This document shows positions 34,114 through 42,811 of a stretch of DNA of 64,000 nt, piece after piece. The position numbers and the translations under genes are program-made. The notes under the pieces were generated by a model. That model had not been told where the DNA came from and did no database searches. It saw only the letters and a list, made by a program, of their open reading frames with translations. The stretch is from NCBI RefSeq assembly GCF_900176395.1, contig NZ_FWXL01000002.1, positions 468,261 through 532,260 on the forward strand. Direction: 5' to 3'. This stretch comes from Novosphingobium sp. B1 (GTDB taxonomy: Bacteria; Pseudomonadota; Alphaproteobacteria; Sphingomonadales; Sphingomonadaceae). Each line of letters begins with the position of its first letter. Position 1 is the first letter of the stretch.

Positions 34114-35039
34114 CATTGCTTTATCACGGCCTCGAAGAGCGGGGGCTGGTATGGCGCGATATCGTGGCGGCGCGGGTGCCGCAGATGCCGTTACTGCGTT
34201 GGGGGCATGACGAAGTCGATCCGCAAGAGGTGCGCTATATTGCAGCATGGAATGCGCCTGCCGAATTTTTCGGGCAATTCCCAAATCTGGAAATACTGTT
34301 CAGCGTCGGCGCCGGGATAGACCAGTTGCCGATCAATGCTCTCCCCCCGCATGTTCGGGTGGTGCGAATGGTGGAACAGGGCATAATCACCGGCATGGCC
34401 GAATATGTTGCCCTGGCCTGCCTGGCGCTGCACCGCGACTTGCCGTTCTTCATTTCGGAACAGCGCGCCGGACGCTGGTCTTACCGGCATACCCGGTTGG
34501 CTTCGCAGAGCCGCATCGGGGTGATGGGGCTGGGCGAGCTGGGGCGCGCCGCGCTGGATGTGCTTAGGCCACTGGGCTTTCCGCTTTCGGGGTGGAGCCG
34601 GTCTGGGCGCGAAATCGAGGGCGTGACCTGCTTTGCCGGGACGAGCACGCTCGATGCCTTTCTGGCGCAAAGCGACATCCTCGTGTGCCTGCTGCCGCTG
34701 ACCGACGAAACGCGCGGAATCCTGTGCCGCGCAAACTTCGCGAAAATGCCGGCAGGGAGCGCCGTGATCAACGCCGGGCGTGGCGGACACCTGGTTGCCG
34801 ACGACCTGATCGAAGCGTTGGATGCGGGGCGGTTGCGCGCTGCGATGCTTGACGTGACAAACCCCGAGCCGCTGCCCGAGGGTCATCCATTCTATCGTCA
34901 TCCTGCGATTTTCCTGACCCCCCATGTGGCTGCAGAGACGCGGCACGATACGGCTGGCAATGTCCTTGCAGACAATCTCGAAAGGTTGCTGGCGGGCGAA
35001 GCGCTGCTGGGCGAAGTCGACCGAAAGCGGGGTTACTGA
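34110..35039 (+). CDS. D-2-hydroxyacid dehydrogenase, glyoxylate/hydroxypyruvate reductase A-like
   Basis: A 309-residue NAD(P)-dependent D-2-hydroxyacid dehydrogenase. The nucleotide-binding loop is IGVMGLGELGRAALDVLRPLG. The substrate and catalytic residues follow: INAGRGGHLV (Arg), the Glu in DVTNPEPLPEGHPFY, and His in FLTPHVAAET. The N-terminal part, including FSVGAGIDQLP and VEQGIITGMAEYV, is GhrA-like. It would interconvert a 2-keto acid (glyoxylate, hydroxypyruvate or a larger one) and its hydroxy acid. GTG at 34110 overlaps the PepSY stop and has an AAGGAA site. Confidence 0.87.
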   Translation: MTLLYHGLEERGLVWRDIVAARVPQMPLLRWGHDEVDPQEVRYIAAWNAPAEFFGQFPNLEILFSVGAGIDQLPINALPPHVRVVRMVEQGIITGMAEYVALACLALHRDLPFFISEQRAGRWSYRHTRLASQSRIGVMGLGELGRAALDVLRPLGFPLSGWSRSGREIEGVTCFAGTSTLDAFLAQSDILVCLLPLTDETRGILCRANFAKMPAGSAVINAGRGGHLVADDLIEALDAGRLRAAMLDVTNPEPLPEGHPFYRHPAIFLTPHVAAETRHDTAGNVLADNLERLLAGEALLGEVDRKRGY

Positions 35040-35192
35040 GGTGCGGCACGACATGCTGCAAAGCTCGGTCAGAACGGTTTCAACCCGCTTGCCAAGCCGT
35101 GTCGAACAGGTGCAAGTTCCGCTCGAACGGTGGTCATCTTTCCACGTCACAGGGCCTGCATGCGGGTCAGTAACAGGGAACGAGTTCAGATC

Positions 35193-35867
35193 ATGAGCAC
35201 AGCCGTTTTCAAGCCCAAGTTCATCAGCTTCGACTGCTACGGCACGCTGACCCGCTTTCGCATGACCGAGATGGCGACGGCATTCTATGCCGACCGGATC
35301 GCCGCAGAAGCGCTGCCCGAGTTCTGCAAGGATTGGAGCGCCTACCGTTTTGACGAGGTGCTAGGCCCGTGGAAGCCCTACCGCGAAGTAATCGCCAATT
35401 CGCTGGAGCGCTGCTCGAAGAAGTGGGGCGTGGAATTCCGCGAGGACGAGGCGAACGCAGTGTACGAGGCGGTGCCGACATGGGGTCCGCACGACGACGT
35501 GCCCGGCGGCCTTTCCAGGATATGCGACAAGATCCCGCTGGTAATCCTGTCCAACGCGATGAACAGCCAGATCATGTCGAACGTCGAGAAGCTCGGCGCA
35601 ACCTTCTACAAGGTGTACACGGCCGAGAGCGCGCAGGCATACAAGCCGCGCATGCAGGCGTTCGAATACATGTTCGACCAGCTTGGCATGGGGCCCGAGG
35701 TCGGCATGCACGTCTCGTCCAGCTTCCGGTATGACCAGAACACCGCAACCGACCTCGGCTTTGGCTGCCGGGTGTTCGTCGGCCGCGGGCACGAGCCTTC
35801 CAACGGCAACTACCGCGATGTCGAAATCCCGCACATCGGCGCGCTTCCGGCGGTCGTCGGCCTCTGA
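35193..35867 (+). CDS. HAD hydrolase, 2-haloacid dehalogenase-like, with altered active-site loop
   Basis: A 224-residue HAD-superfamily enzyme of the type II dehalogenase-like group. Nucleophile Asp14 (SFDCYGTLT), Ser120-Asn121 (VILSNAMNS) and Lys151 (AQAYKPRMQ) are all present. The loop that in L-2-haloacid dehalogenase reads Ser-x-Asn-x-x-Asp is here SSSFRYD, with one extra residue and no Asn, so simple dehalogenation is doubtful. Azetidine-2-carboxylate hydrolase and other C-N or C-X hydrolases belong to the same group. ATG 35193 begins MSTAVFKPKF; an earlier in-frame start at 35130 adds unrelated residues. Its TGA overlaps the next ATG. Confidence 0.82.
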   Translation: MSTAVFKPKFISFDCYGTLTRFRMTEMATAFYADRIAAEALPEFCKDWSAYRFDEVLGPWKPYREVIANSLERCSKKWGVEFREDEANAVYEAVPTWGPHDDVPGGLSRICDKIPLVILSNAMNSQIMSNVEKLGATFYKVYTAESAQAYKPRMQAFEYMFDQLGMGPEVGMHVSSSFRYDQNTATDLGFGCRVFVGRGHEPSNGNYRDVEIPHIGALPAVVGL

Positions 35868-37384
35868 TGCTATCGCGCCGCCTCCTGCTGGGCAGCCTTG
35901 CGGCGGGGGTGGCGCTTGCCCCTGCCGAACGGCTGATCGGCAAGCCGCGCAGGGGGGGACGCATCCGCGTGGCCGGGATCGTGGCGTCGACTTCGGACAC
36001 GCTCGACCCGGCGCGCGCCGGAAACTCAAGCGATTTCATGCGCATGTTCCTGCTCTACAGCGGGCTTATGCAATACGACCGCGGGCTGGCGGTGAAGCCC
36101 GGGCTAGCTGAATCCGTCGAGTCAACTGACAACGTGGTGTGGACGATCCGACTGCGGCGCGGCGTGCAGTTCCACAACGGCAAATCGCTCGACGCAAGCG
36201 ATGTCGTCCATTCGCTCCTGCGCCATCGAGATCCGGCGGTTGGATCGAAGGTCAAGGCCGTGGCCGAGCAGTTTGCCAGCGCGCGCCGCGTGAACGCGCA
36301 CGAGGTGGAACTGCGGCTGACCGGGCCGAACCCCGATCTGCCGATCATCCTGGCGCAGCCGCAGTTCGTGATCGTCGAGAACGGACGGCGTGAATTCAGC
36401 AAGGCCAATGGCACAGGACCGTTCATGCTCAAGGCCTTTGCGCCGGGCATCCGCACGATCGTGCAGCGCAACCCCAATTACTGGAAGCCGGGTCAGCCCT
36501 ATCTCGACGAGATCGAGGTGATTGCAATCCCGGACGAGCTTTCGCGCGTCAACGCGCTGCTTTCGGGCGATGTGCAGATGTGCATCGCGGTCAGCCCCGG
36601 CTCGGTCAAGCGGGTGCGGGCATCGTCATCGCATCTGGTGATGGAGACCAAGTCCGGCCTCTACACCGATCTGGTAATGCGGCAGGACAATCCGGTGACC
36701 GGCCATCCCGATTTCATCCTGGCGATGAAGCACCTGATGGACCGCAACCTGATCAAGCGCGCGCTGTTCCGGGGCTTTGCGACGGTGGCCAACGATCAGC
36801 CGATCTCGCCGCTCGACCCCAACTTCAATGCCGAGATCCCGCAGCGCTCGTTCGATCCGCACATGGCCAAGTTCCTGCTCAAGCGCTCGGGACTGCTCGG
36901 CACGCGGCTCCCCGTCTATGTCTCTCCGGCGGCGACACAGTCGGTCGACATGGGTTCGATCCTGCAGGAACATGCCGCGCAGATCGGGCTGAACCTTGCG
37001 ATCAACCGGGTACCAAGCGACGGGTACTGGTCGACCCACTGGATGAAGCATCCGCTGACATTCGGTAACATCAACCAGCGTCCGACTACGGACATGATGT
37101 TCAGCCTGTTCTTCAAGTCGGGTGCGACGGAAAATGAGGCGGGCTGGAACAGCCCGCGGTTCGACAAGCTCCTGATCGAGGCGCGGCAATCGCGCGACCC
37201 GGTTCTGCGCAAGGCAATCTATGGCGAGATGCAGTGGATGATCCACCGCACCGGAGGTTTGGGCATTCCGGTGTTCATCAGCCTGCTCGACGGGTACGAC
37301 CGGCGCATCCGCGGGCTGGAGCCGATCCCGTTCGGCGGCCTCATGGGCTATACCTTCGGCGAAAACGTTTGGCTTGAAGCATGA
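35867..37384 (+). CDS. ABC transporter substrate-binding protein, peptide/opine/nickel family
   Basis: A 505-residue family 5 solute-binding protein (DppA/OppA/NikA type) acting in the periplasm. The N-terminus LSRRLLLGSLAAGVALA looks like a twin-arginine-style or ordinary signal peptide without a lipobox. Family stretches are DTLDPARAGNSSDFMRMFLLYSGLMQYD, VVWTIRLRRGVQFHNGKSLDASDVVHSL and GTGPFMLKAF. It is followed by two permeases and a double ATPase, a complete importer in one overlapping operon. Family members bind peptides, opines, nickel-histidine complexes, staphylopine-type metallophores or glutathione; the cargo here is unknown. Confidence 0.92.
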   Translation: MLSRRLLLGSLAAGVALAPAERLIGKPRRGGRIRVAGIVASTSDTLDPARAGNSSDFMRMFLLYSGLMQYDRGLAVKPGLAESVESTDNVVWTIRLRRGVQFHNGKSLDASDVVHSLLRHRDPAVGSKVKAVAEQFASARRVNAHEVELRLTGPNPDLPIILAQPQFVIVENGRREFSKANGTGPFMLKAFAPGIRTIVQRNPNYWKPGQPYLDEIEVIAIPDELSRVNALLSGDVQMCIAVSPGSVKRVRASSSHLVMETKSGLYTDLVMRQDNPVTGHPDFILAMKHLMDRNLIKRALFRGFATVANDQPISPLDPNFNAEIPQRSFDPHMAKFLLKRSGLLGTRLPVYVSPAATQSVDMGSILQEHAAQIGLNLAINRVPSDGYWSTHWMKHPLTFGNINQRPTTDMMFSLFFKSGATENEAGWNSPRFDKLLIEARQSRDPVLRKAIYGEMQWMIHRTGGLGIPVFISLLDGYDRRIRGLEPIPFGGLMGYTFGENVWLEA

Positions 37385-38361
37385 GCGGTGCACCCTCAGT
37401 ATCTGCATGGCGCGGGCCAATCAGGCTGGTGGGCAAGCGCATCGGGCTTGCCCTGATCACGCTGCTGCTGGTTTCGGCAGTGGTCTTCACGATTAGCGGG
37501 TTGCTGCCGGGTGACGCCGCGCAGGAAGTGCTGGGGCAGGGTGCAACCCCCGAGCAGGTGGCGGCGCTGCGCCACGAGATGGGGCTCGATCGCCCAGCGG
37601 CGGTTCGCTATTTCGAATGGCTCGCAGCCATCGCTGCAGGTGATCCCGGCAATTCGATCGTGGCCAACAAGCCGGTCGCCGACATCATTTCGGAGCGGCT
37701 GCCCAATACGCTGACGCTGGCGGGGCTGACGACCGTTTTTGCGGTGCCGTTTGCCTTTCTGGTCGGCATCTGGTCGGCCGTCACGCGGGGGCGGGCGACG
37801 GACCGCTCGCTCAACATCATGACGCTGGCGATGGTGGCATTGCCGGAATTCCTCGTCGCGACGATCGCGGTGATGGTGTTTTCGGTCAAGCTGCTGTGGC
37901 TGCCCTCGATCACGATCGTGCCGCAGGACCCGACGCTGGGCGAATTCCTGCGCGCCTATGCCTTGCCGGTGATGGTGCTGGGCGTGGGCGTGATTGCGCA
38001 ACTGAGCCGCATGATCCGTGCCGCGATCATTGCCGAACTGGACCGGCCCTATGTGGAAATGGCCCGGCTCAAGGGCGTTTCGCAAGCCCGCCTGATCGTG
38101 CGCCATGTTCTGCCCAATGCCGTTGGCCCGATCGCAAATGCGATGGCGCTGAGCCTGTCATACCTGTTCGGCGGGGCGATCATCGTCGAGACGATCTTCA
38201 GCTATCCGGGGCTGGCGAGCCTGATGGTAAATGCGGTAACCTCGCGCGACATGCCGCTGCTGCAGGCCTGCGCGATGATCTTCTGTGCCGCCTACCTGCT
38301 GCTGGTGCTGATCGCCGACACCGTTGCCATCCTTGCCAACCCCCGCCTGCGACAAGGATGA
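37381..38361 (+). CDS. ABC importer permease 1 (DppB/OppB type)
   Basis: A 326-residue inner-membrane permease with six helices. The N-terminal signature is GKRIGLALITLLLVSAVVFTISGLLPGDAAQ. The ATPase-docking EAA loop is LDRPYVEMARLKGVSQARLIVRHVLPNAVGPI. It pairs with the next gene to form the membrane channel of the peptide/opine-type importer. The ATG overlaps the stop of the binding-protein gene, and its own stop overlaps the next ATG. Confidence 0.94.
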   Translation: MSGAPSVSAWRGPIRLVGKRIGLALITLLLVSAVVFTISGLLPGDAAQEVLGQGATPEQVAALRHEMGLDRPAAVRYFEWLAAIAAGDPGNSIVANKPVADIISERLPNTLTLAGLTTVFAVPFAFLVGIWSAVTRGRATDRSLNIMTLAMVALPEFLVATIAVMVFSVKLLWLPSITIVPQDPTLGEFLRAYALPVMVLGVGVIAQLSRMIRAAIIAELDRPYVEMARLKGVSQARLIVRHVLPNAVGPIANAMALSLSYLFGGAIIVETIFSYPGLASLMVNAVTSRDMPLLQACAMIFCAAYLLLVLIADTVAILANPRLRQG

Positions 38362-39185
38362 CAATGGCCAATCTCATCCGCCGCGCCACACGCTTGCCGC
38401 TGCCGGGCAAGATCGGTCTTGCGCTTGTCCTGTTCTGGATCGTCATTGCGGTGATCGGGCCGTGGATCGCGCCCTATCCGCCAGGCTCCTTCGTGAACGA
38501 GGAAGTGTTTGCCGGGTCAAGCCGGGCGTATTGGTTGGGGAGCGATTTTCTGGGACGTGACGTGCTGAGTCGTCTCGTTTCGGGCGCGCGGTTCACGGTA
38601 GGACTTTCGGCCATCGCGGTGACAATCGCGGCCAGCATCGGCACGGGGCTGGCGCTGACGGCAGCCGTTGGCCCGCGTTGGCTCGATGAACTGCTGTCGC
38701 GCGCAATGGATACGCTGATCTCGATCCCCAGCAAGATCTTCGCACTGGTGCTGGTGGCAGCGTTCGGTTCGTCGATGGCGCTGCTGACGCTGATCATTGC
38801 CATTACCTACATACCCGGCAATTTCCGCATTGCCCGTTCGCTGGCGGTGGGCTTGGCGAAGCTGGATTACGTGGAAGTGGCGCGGGCGCGGGGCGAGGGG
38901 CGGCTGCACCTTGCAGTGGTGGAGATTCTGCCGAACATTCTCAAGCCGCTGTTTGCCGATATCGGCCTGCGCTTCGTGTTCATCGTGCTGCTGCTCTCGG
39001 GGCTCAGCTTCCTTGGCCTTGGCCTGCAGCCACCGGATGCCGATCTGGGATCGCTCGTGCGCGAGAATACCTCCGGGCTCGCCGAGGGCGCGCTGGCGAT
39101 CATTGCGCCGGCTGCCGCGATTGCGAGCCTGACAGTGGGCGTGAACCTGCTGATCGATGCCGCCACGCAGGGGAAGGCCGAATGA
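38358..39185 (+). CDS. ABC importer permease 2 (DppC/OppC type)
   Basis: A 275-residue permease. The DppC-type N-terminus (one helix then IAPYPPGSFVNEEVFAGSSRAYWLGSDFLGRDVLSRL) and the EAA loop LDYVEVARARGEGRLHLAVVEILPNILKPL are clear, as is the late motif LSGLSFLGLGLQPPDADLG. The ATG at 38358 overlaps the previous stop (ATGA) and is the correct start; the frame is open much further upstream only as a shadow. The stop overlaps the ATPase start. Confidence 0.94.
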   Translation: MTMANLIRRATRLPLPGKIGLALVLFWIVIAVIGPWIAPYPPGSFVNEEVFAGSSRAYWLGSDFLGRDVLSRLVSGARFTVGLSAIAVTIAASIGTGLALTAAVGPRWLDELLSRAMDTLISIPSKIFALVLVAAFGSSMALLTLIIAITYIPGNFRIARSLAVGLAKLDYVEVARARGEGRLHLAVVEILPNILKPLFADIGLRFVFIVLLLSGLSFLGLGLQPPDADLGSLVRENTSGLAEGALAIIAPAAAIASLTVGVNLLIDAATQGKAE

Positions 39186-40978
39186 CCATGACTCCCCATG
39201 TCGACGTGCGCGGCCTGTGCGTGACGGTGCGGGCGCCCGATGGATCGCCCTTGCGCATTGTCGATAACGTCTCCTTTGCCATTCCGCGTAGCGAGGTGCT
39301 GGCGCTGATCGGGGAATCGGGTTCAGGCAAGACCACGATTGCATTGTCGCTGATGGGCTATGCCAGGGGCGGGGCAAGGATTTCGGGCCAGATCACTGTT
39401 GGCGAGGCCACGCTTGATGGCGCTGGCGACAAGGGCCTGGCAGCGCAGCGCGGCCACCGCATCACCTACGTGGCGCAGAGCGCTGCTGCCGCGTTCAATC
39501 CGTCGCGACGGGTGATCGAGCAGGTGATCGAGCCTGCGCTGATCCACGGCACGGCAACGGATGCCCAGGCACGGGCGCGTGCGGTCGAGCTGTTCGCGGC
39601 TCTTGCGCTCCCCAATCCGCAGACCATCGGCAGCCGTTACCCGCACGAGCTTTCGGGCGGGCAGTTGCAACGGCTCATGGCGGCGATGGCGCTGATCACG
39701 CGGCCAGACCTGGTGATCTTCGACGAGCCGACCACGGCGCTGGACGTGACGACGCAGGTGGAAGTGCTGCAGGCCTTCCGCAAGGTGGTGCGCGAACAGG
39801 GCGCGACCGGGGTCTACGTTTCGCACGACCTGGCAGTGGTCGCGCAGATGGCGGACCAGGTGCTTGTGCTCAATCGCGGCACCGTGCGCGAACAGAATGC
39901 CGTGCGAGCGGTGCTTGAAGCGCCCGCAGACGATTATACGCGCACGCTTCTGGCCGCCGCACAGCCGGTGCTGAAGACAGTGGTCCCGGTTGCCGTCAAA
40001 CCCGCACCGCTGCTTTCGATCAGCGGGATCCATGCAGGATACGGGTCGATCGACCGGCAGGGACGGCCAGCGCATCCCGTGTTGAGCGACGTCAGCCTGA
40101 CCGTACCGCGCGGGGGTGCTGTCGGAGTCATCGGGGAATCCGGTTCGGGCAAATCGACCGTTGCGCGCGTCGTGGCTGGTCTGCTGGCCCCCACTGCGGG
40201 GGAGGTTGTGCTGGATGGTCAGACGCTGGCGGCATCGCTTAGCGAACGCGGCCGCGAGGAATTGCGACGCATCCAGATCGTGTTCCAAAATGCCGACGTG
40301 GCGCTGAATCCGGCCCATAGCGTCGGCGATATCCTGGGGCGGGTCCTGCGCTTCTATCATGGCATGAGCGGCAGGGCAGCCACCGCCCGCGTGGCCGAAC
40401 TTCTTGACCTGATCCGCCTGCCATCTGCGGTGGCGGGGCGACGCTGCGATGAACTTTCGGGCGGGCAGAAGCAGCGCGTGAACCTTGCCCGTGCGCTGGC
40501 CGCCAATCCTGATGTGATCCTGTGCGACGAGGTGACCTCGGCGCTGGACACGGTGGTGCGCGAGGCGATCCTCGATCTGCTGGCCGAATTGCGGCGCGAT
40601 CTGGGCGTTGCCTACTTGTTCATCAGCCACGACATCGCGACGGTGAAGGCGCTGTGTGACGAGATCGTGGTGCTCTACAAGGGCACGCGCGTGGAAAGCG
40701 GGCAGAGCGGGACCTACAACGCACCGCCCTATCACCCCTATACCGACCTGCTCATTTCTTCGGTTCCTGAACTGCGCACCGACTGGCTTTCCGGCGTGGG
40801 GCCGAAGGCCACGCCGCAGTTGGGCGCAGTTACGGACGATGCAGGACTTTGCCGGTTCCTGCCGCGCTGCCCGGTGGCGATCGCGGGCCGCTGCGATACC
40901 AGCCCGCCGCCGCTGCGCCTGATGGATGCGGGCAACGCCGTGCTGTGCCACCGGACCGAATCCGAGCTGGCCCACTGA
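39182..40978 (+). CDS. Fused double ABC ATPase (DppD-DppF type)
   Basis: A 598-residue protein with two complete ABC ATPase domains in one chain, replacing the usual separate D and F subunits. First half: Walker A GESGSGKTT, signature LSGGQLQR, Walker B LVIFDEP. Second half: Walker A GESGSGKST, signature LSGGQKQR, Walker B VILCDEV, where the proline usual after the glutamate is missing. The C-terminal oligopeptide-type cysteine motif (CRFLPRCPVAIAGRC) is present. In related peptide/nickel ATPases this region can hold an iron-sulfur cluster. Energises the importer encoded just upstream (ATGA overlap). Confidence 0.94.
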   Translation: MTMTPHVDVRGLCVTVRAPDGSPLRIVDNVSFAIPRSEVLALIGESGSGKTTIALSLMGYARGGARISGQITVGEATLDGAGDKGLAAQRGHRITYVAQSAAAAFNPSRRVIEQVIEPALIHGTATDAQARARAVELFAALALPNPQTIGSRYPHELSGGQLQRLMAAMALITRPDLVIFDEPTTALDVTTQVEVLQAFRKVVREQGATGVYVSHDLAVVAQMADQVLVLNRGTVREQNAVRAVLEAPADDYTRTLLAAAQPVLKTVVPVAVKPAPLLSISGIHAGYGSIDRQGRPAHPVLSDVSLTVPRGGAVGVIGESGSGKSTVARVVAGLLAPTAGEVVLDGQTLAASLSERGREELRRIQIVFQNADVALNPAHSVGDILGRVLRFYHGMSGRAATARVAELLDLIRLPSAVAGRRCDELSGGQKQRVNLARALAANPDVILCDEVTSALDTVVREAILDLLAELRRDLGVAYLFISHDIATVKALCDEIVVLYKGTRVESGQSGTYNAPPYHPYTDLLISSVPELRTDWLSGVGPKATPQLGAVTDDAGLCRFLPRCPVAIAGRCDTSPPPLRLMDAGNAVLCHRTESELAH

Positions 40979-41003
40979 CCATCCGACCCAACAGGAACAC
41001 GAT

Positions 41004-41930
41004 GTGAAGTTCATCTCCGAAGAAGAATCTGCAGCGCTCGTCAATCACGAGATGGCCTTTGCCGCCGCGCGTGAGGCGCTGTGCGCAGTGGTCGAGGATG
41101 CCGTGCTGTTCCCGGCGGTACTGGCGCATGGCACTGCGCCGACCAACCGCTTTTCGATCAAGTCAGCTTCGACCGGGAGTTTCGCCGGGCTGAAGGTCGG
41201 CTCGTTCTGGCCAGACAATCCCGACTTGGGACTGCCCCGGCACAACTCCGTGATCCTGCTGTTCGATCAGCGCATCGGCCGGGTCGAGTGGGTGATCGAG
41301 GCAGGCAAGGTCAATGCCTATCGCACGGCCGCCGCCGACGCGGTTGCCGCTGACGTGCTGGCGCGGCCTGACGCTTCGGTGCTGGCGGTGTTCGGTGCAG
41401 GCAACCAGGCCTTGTTCGAATGCCTTGCCATTTCGCGCATCCGCCCGATCAAGCGAATCCTGGTCGTGGCACGGGACGAGGCGAAGGGGCGCAGCTTCGT
41501 CGAGGCGCTGCAGGCCGAAGGGCTTGAAGCCGCTCAGGCCGACGCGAAGGAAGCTTGCGAACGGGCCGACATCATCGTGACGGCGACACCGGCGCGTGCG
41601 GCGCTGTTCGAAGCGGATTGGGTCCGCCCCGGTGCGCACGTTGCCAGCATGGGATCGGACGCGGCGGGCAAGCAGGAAATGCCGCCGGCGCTGTTCGACC
41701 GCGCTGCGCTGTTCTGCGACCATCCGGCGCAAGCGGTGGTGATGGGCGATCTGCAGCACTTTACCGGCGATCGCAGCCGGATCACGCCGATCGGCGATGT
41801 CTTGCTGGGCCGGGCCGAGGGCCGCACTTCGCCTGACCAGATAACGGTGTTCGACAGCTCGGGCATCGCCCTTCAGGACCTGACGATCGCCCGCAGCCTG
41901 ATTACCGCATGGGAAAGAGAGTACGCATGA
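41004..41930 (+). CDS. Ornithine cyclodeaminase/mu-crystallin family enzyme
   Basis: A 308-residue NAD(P)-binding protein of the OCD/mu-crystallin family. The fold motifs are FSIKSASTGSFAGLKVGSFWPDN, the Rossmann loop ASVLAVFGAGNQALFECLAI, and the DSSGIALQDLTIA end motif. Family reactions include ornithine to proline, cyclic-imine reduction, alanine/iminosuccinate reduction (BhcD) and opine-related steps. GTG 41004 follows AGGAAC; the nearby ATG at 41002 hits a stop at once. It lies 25 bases after the ATPase gene and overlaps the cupin gene, so it should process the imported compound. Confidence 0.88.
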   Translation: MKFISEEESAALVNHEMAFAAAREALCAVVEDAVLFPAVLAHGTAPTNRFSIKSASTGSFAGLKVGSFWPDNPDLGLPRHNSVILLFDQRIGRVEWVIEAGKVNAYRTAAADAVAADVLARPDASVLAVFGAGNQALFECLAISRIRPIKRILVVARDEAKGRSFVEALQAEGLEAAQADAKEACERADIIVTATPARAALFEADWVRPGAHVASMGSDAAGKQEMPPALFDRAALFCDHPAQAVVMGDLQHFTGDRSRITPIGDVLLGRAEGRTSPDQITVFDSSGIALQDLTIARSLITAWEREYA

Positions 41931-42643
41931 CGACTTTGCAAGCTGGGCAGACCGCAGTTGGTGCGGTTGTGGACATTCGCGCCTATGCGCCGGTAGCCAA
42001 GCCTGCGACCGACTGGCTTGAAGGCCGTGCCGCACCAGCCTTTGCCGACGAAAAGGCAGCAATTTCAGCCTTTGCGCTGCGTGGGAAAGGGGAGGTTTCT
42101 GCCCTTCCGACCGATGAGTTCGTGCTTGTGCTGAAAGGCAGGCTGGAGATTGCGGCGGAGGACGCGATGCTGGCATTGGGCGCTGACGATTGCTGTGCGC
42201 TGCCGTTTGGCTGCAGCTTTTCATGGACGGCGTCGGACGACCTGCTGGCGGTGGTCTATTCGGCGCCAACCGATCGTGCGGGGAACCGGACCACGCCGGT
42301 CATGATCGACAAGAATGCGCCGCTCAATCCCTCGAGCCCGCCTGCGAATGAAAACCTGCTCGGGGAAGTGCCGACCTGTCGCGGTTTCTCCGACTACGTT
42401 TCGGCCAATGCCGAATTCTGTGCCGGGACGTGGGATTCCACCCCCTATCATCGCCGCCAGATCCCCTACCGCCAGGTGGAGCTGATGCTGTTGATGGCAG
42501 GGGCGGTGACCTTCACCGATGGGAACGGCAGCGTATCTTTCAGCCAAGGCGATGTGTGCATGTTCGTGCGCGGCGACGGTTGCGCCTGGTTGAGCGAGGA
42601 ATACGTGAAGAAGGTCTTCGCGACGCAACGGCCGCTTGGCTGA
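41927..42643 (+). CDS. Two-domain cupin protein
   Basis: A 238-residue bicupin of the small-molecule-sensing or ethanolamine-utilisation (cupin_3) type. The first domain has TDEFVLVLKGRLEIAAEDAMLALGADDCCALPFG. The second has CAGTWDSTPYHRRQIPYRQVELMLLMAGAVTFTDG and VSFSQGDVCMFVRGD. Metal-binding histidines are mostly absent in domain one and reduced to His-Arg-Arg in domain two, so it may bind or sense the substrate, or isomerise it, rather than act as a dioxygenase. The ATG overlaps the previous stop. A 168-base gap follows. Confidence 0.75.
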   Translation: MTTLQAGQTAVGAVVDIRAYAPVAKPATDWLEGRAAPAFADEKAAISAFALRGKGEVSALPTDEFVLVLKGRLEIAAEDAMLALGADDCCALPFGCSFSWTASDDLLAVVYSAPTDRAGNRTTPVMIDKNAPLNPSSPPANENLLGEVPTCRGFSDYVSANAEFCAGTWDSTPYHRRQIPYRQVELMLLMAGAVTFTDGNGSVSFSQGDVCMFVRGDGCAWLSEEYVKKVFATQRPLG

Positions 42644-42811
42644 TAACGGAGTTTGCGGGTGCGGCATATTATTCCGCGCTCGGCAGCATCTAGCGCAGGA
42701 CCGTGGCGAAGATTTTCGGCTTTCGGAACAATTTGCCAGCGCAAATCCGCTTTAACCTTGGCCACTGCGCCGTAATCTGAATTCAGCCAGCGCTGGTGTG
42801 GAGGAGTAACC

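Noticed and set aside
37896..38357. An extension of the second permease frame upstream to 37896.
   Set aside because: The extra residues are the out-of-frame reading of permease 1. The ATG at 38358 overlaps the previous stop and begins typical permease sequence.
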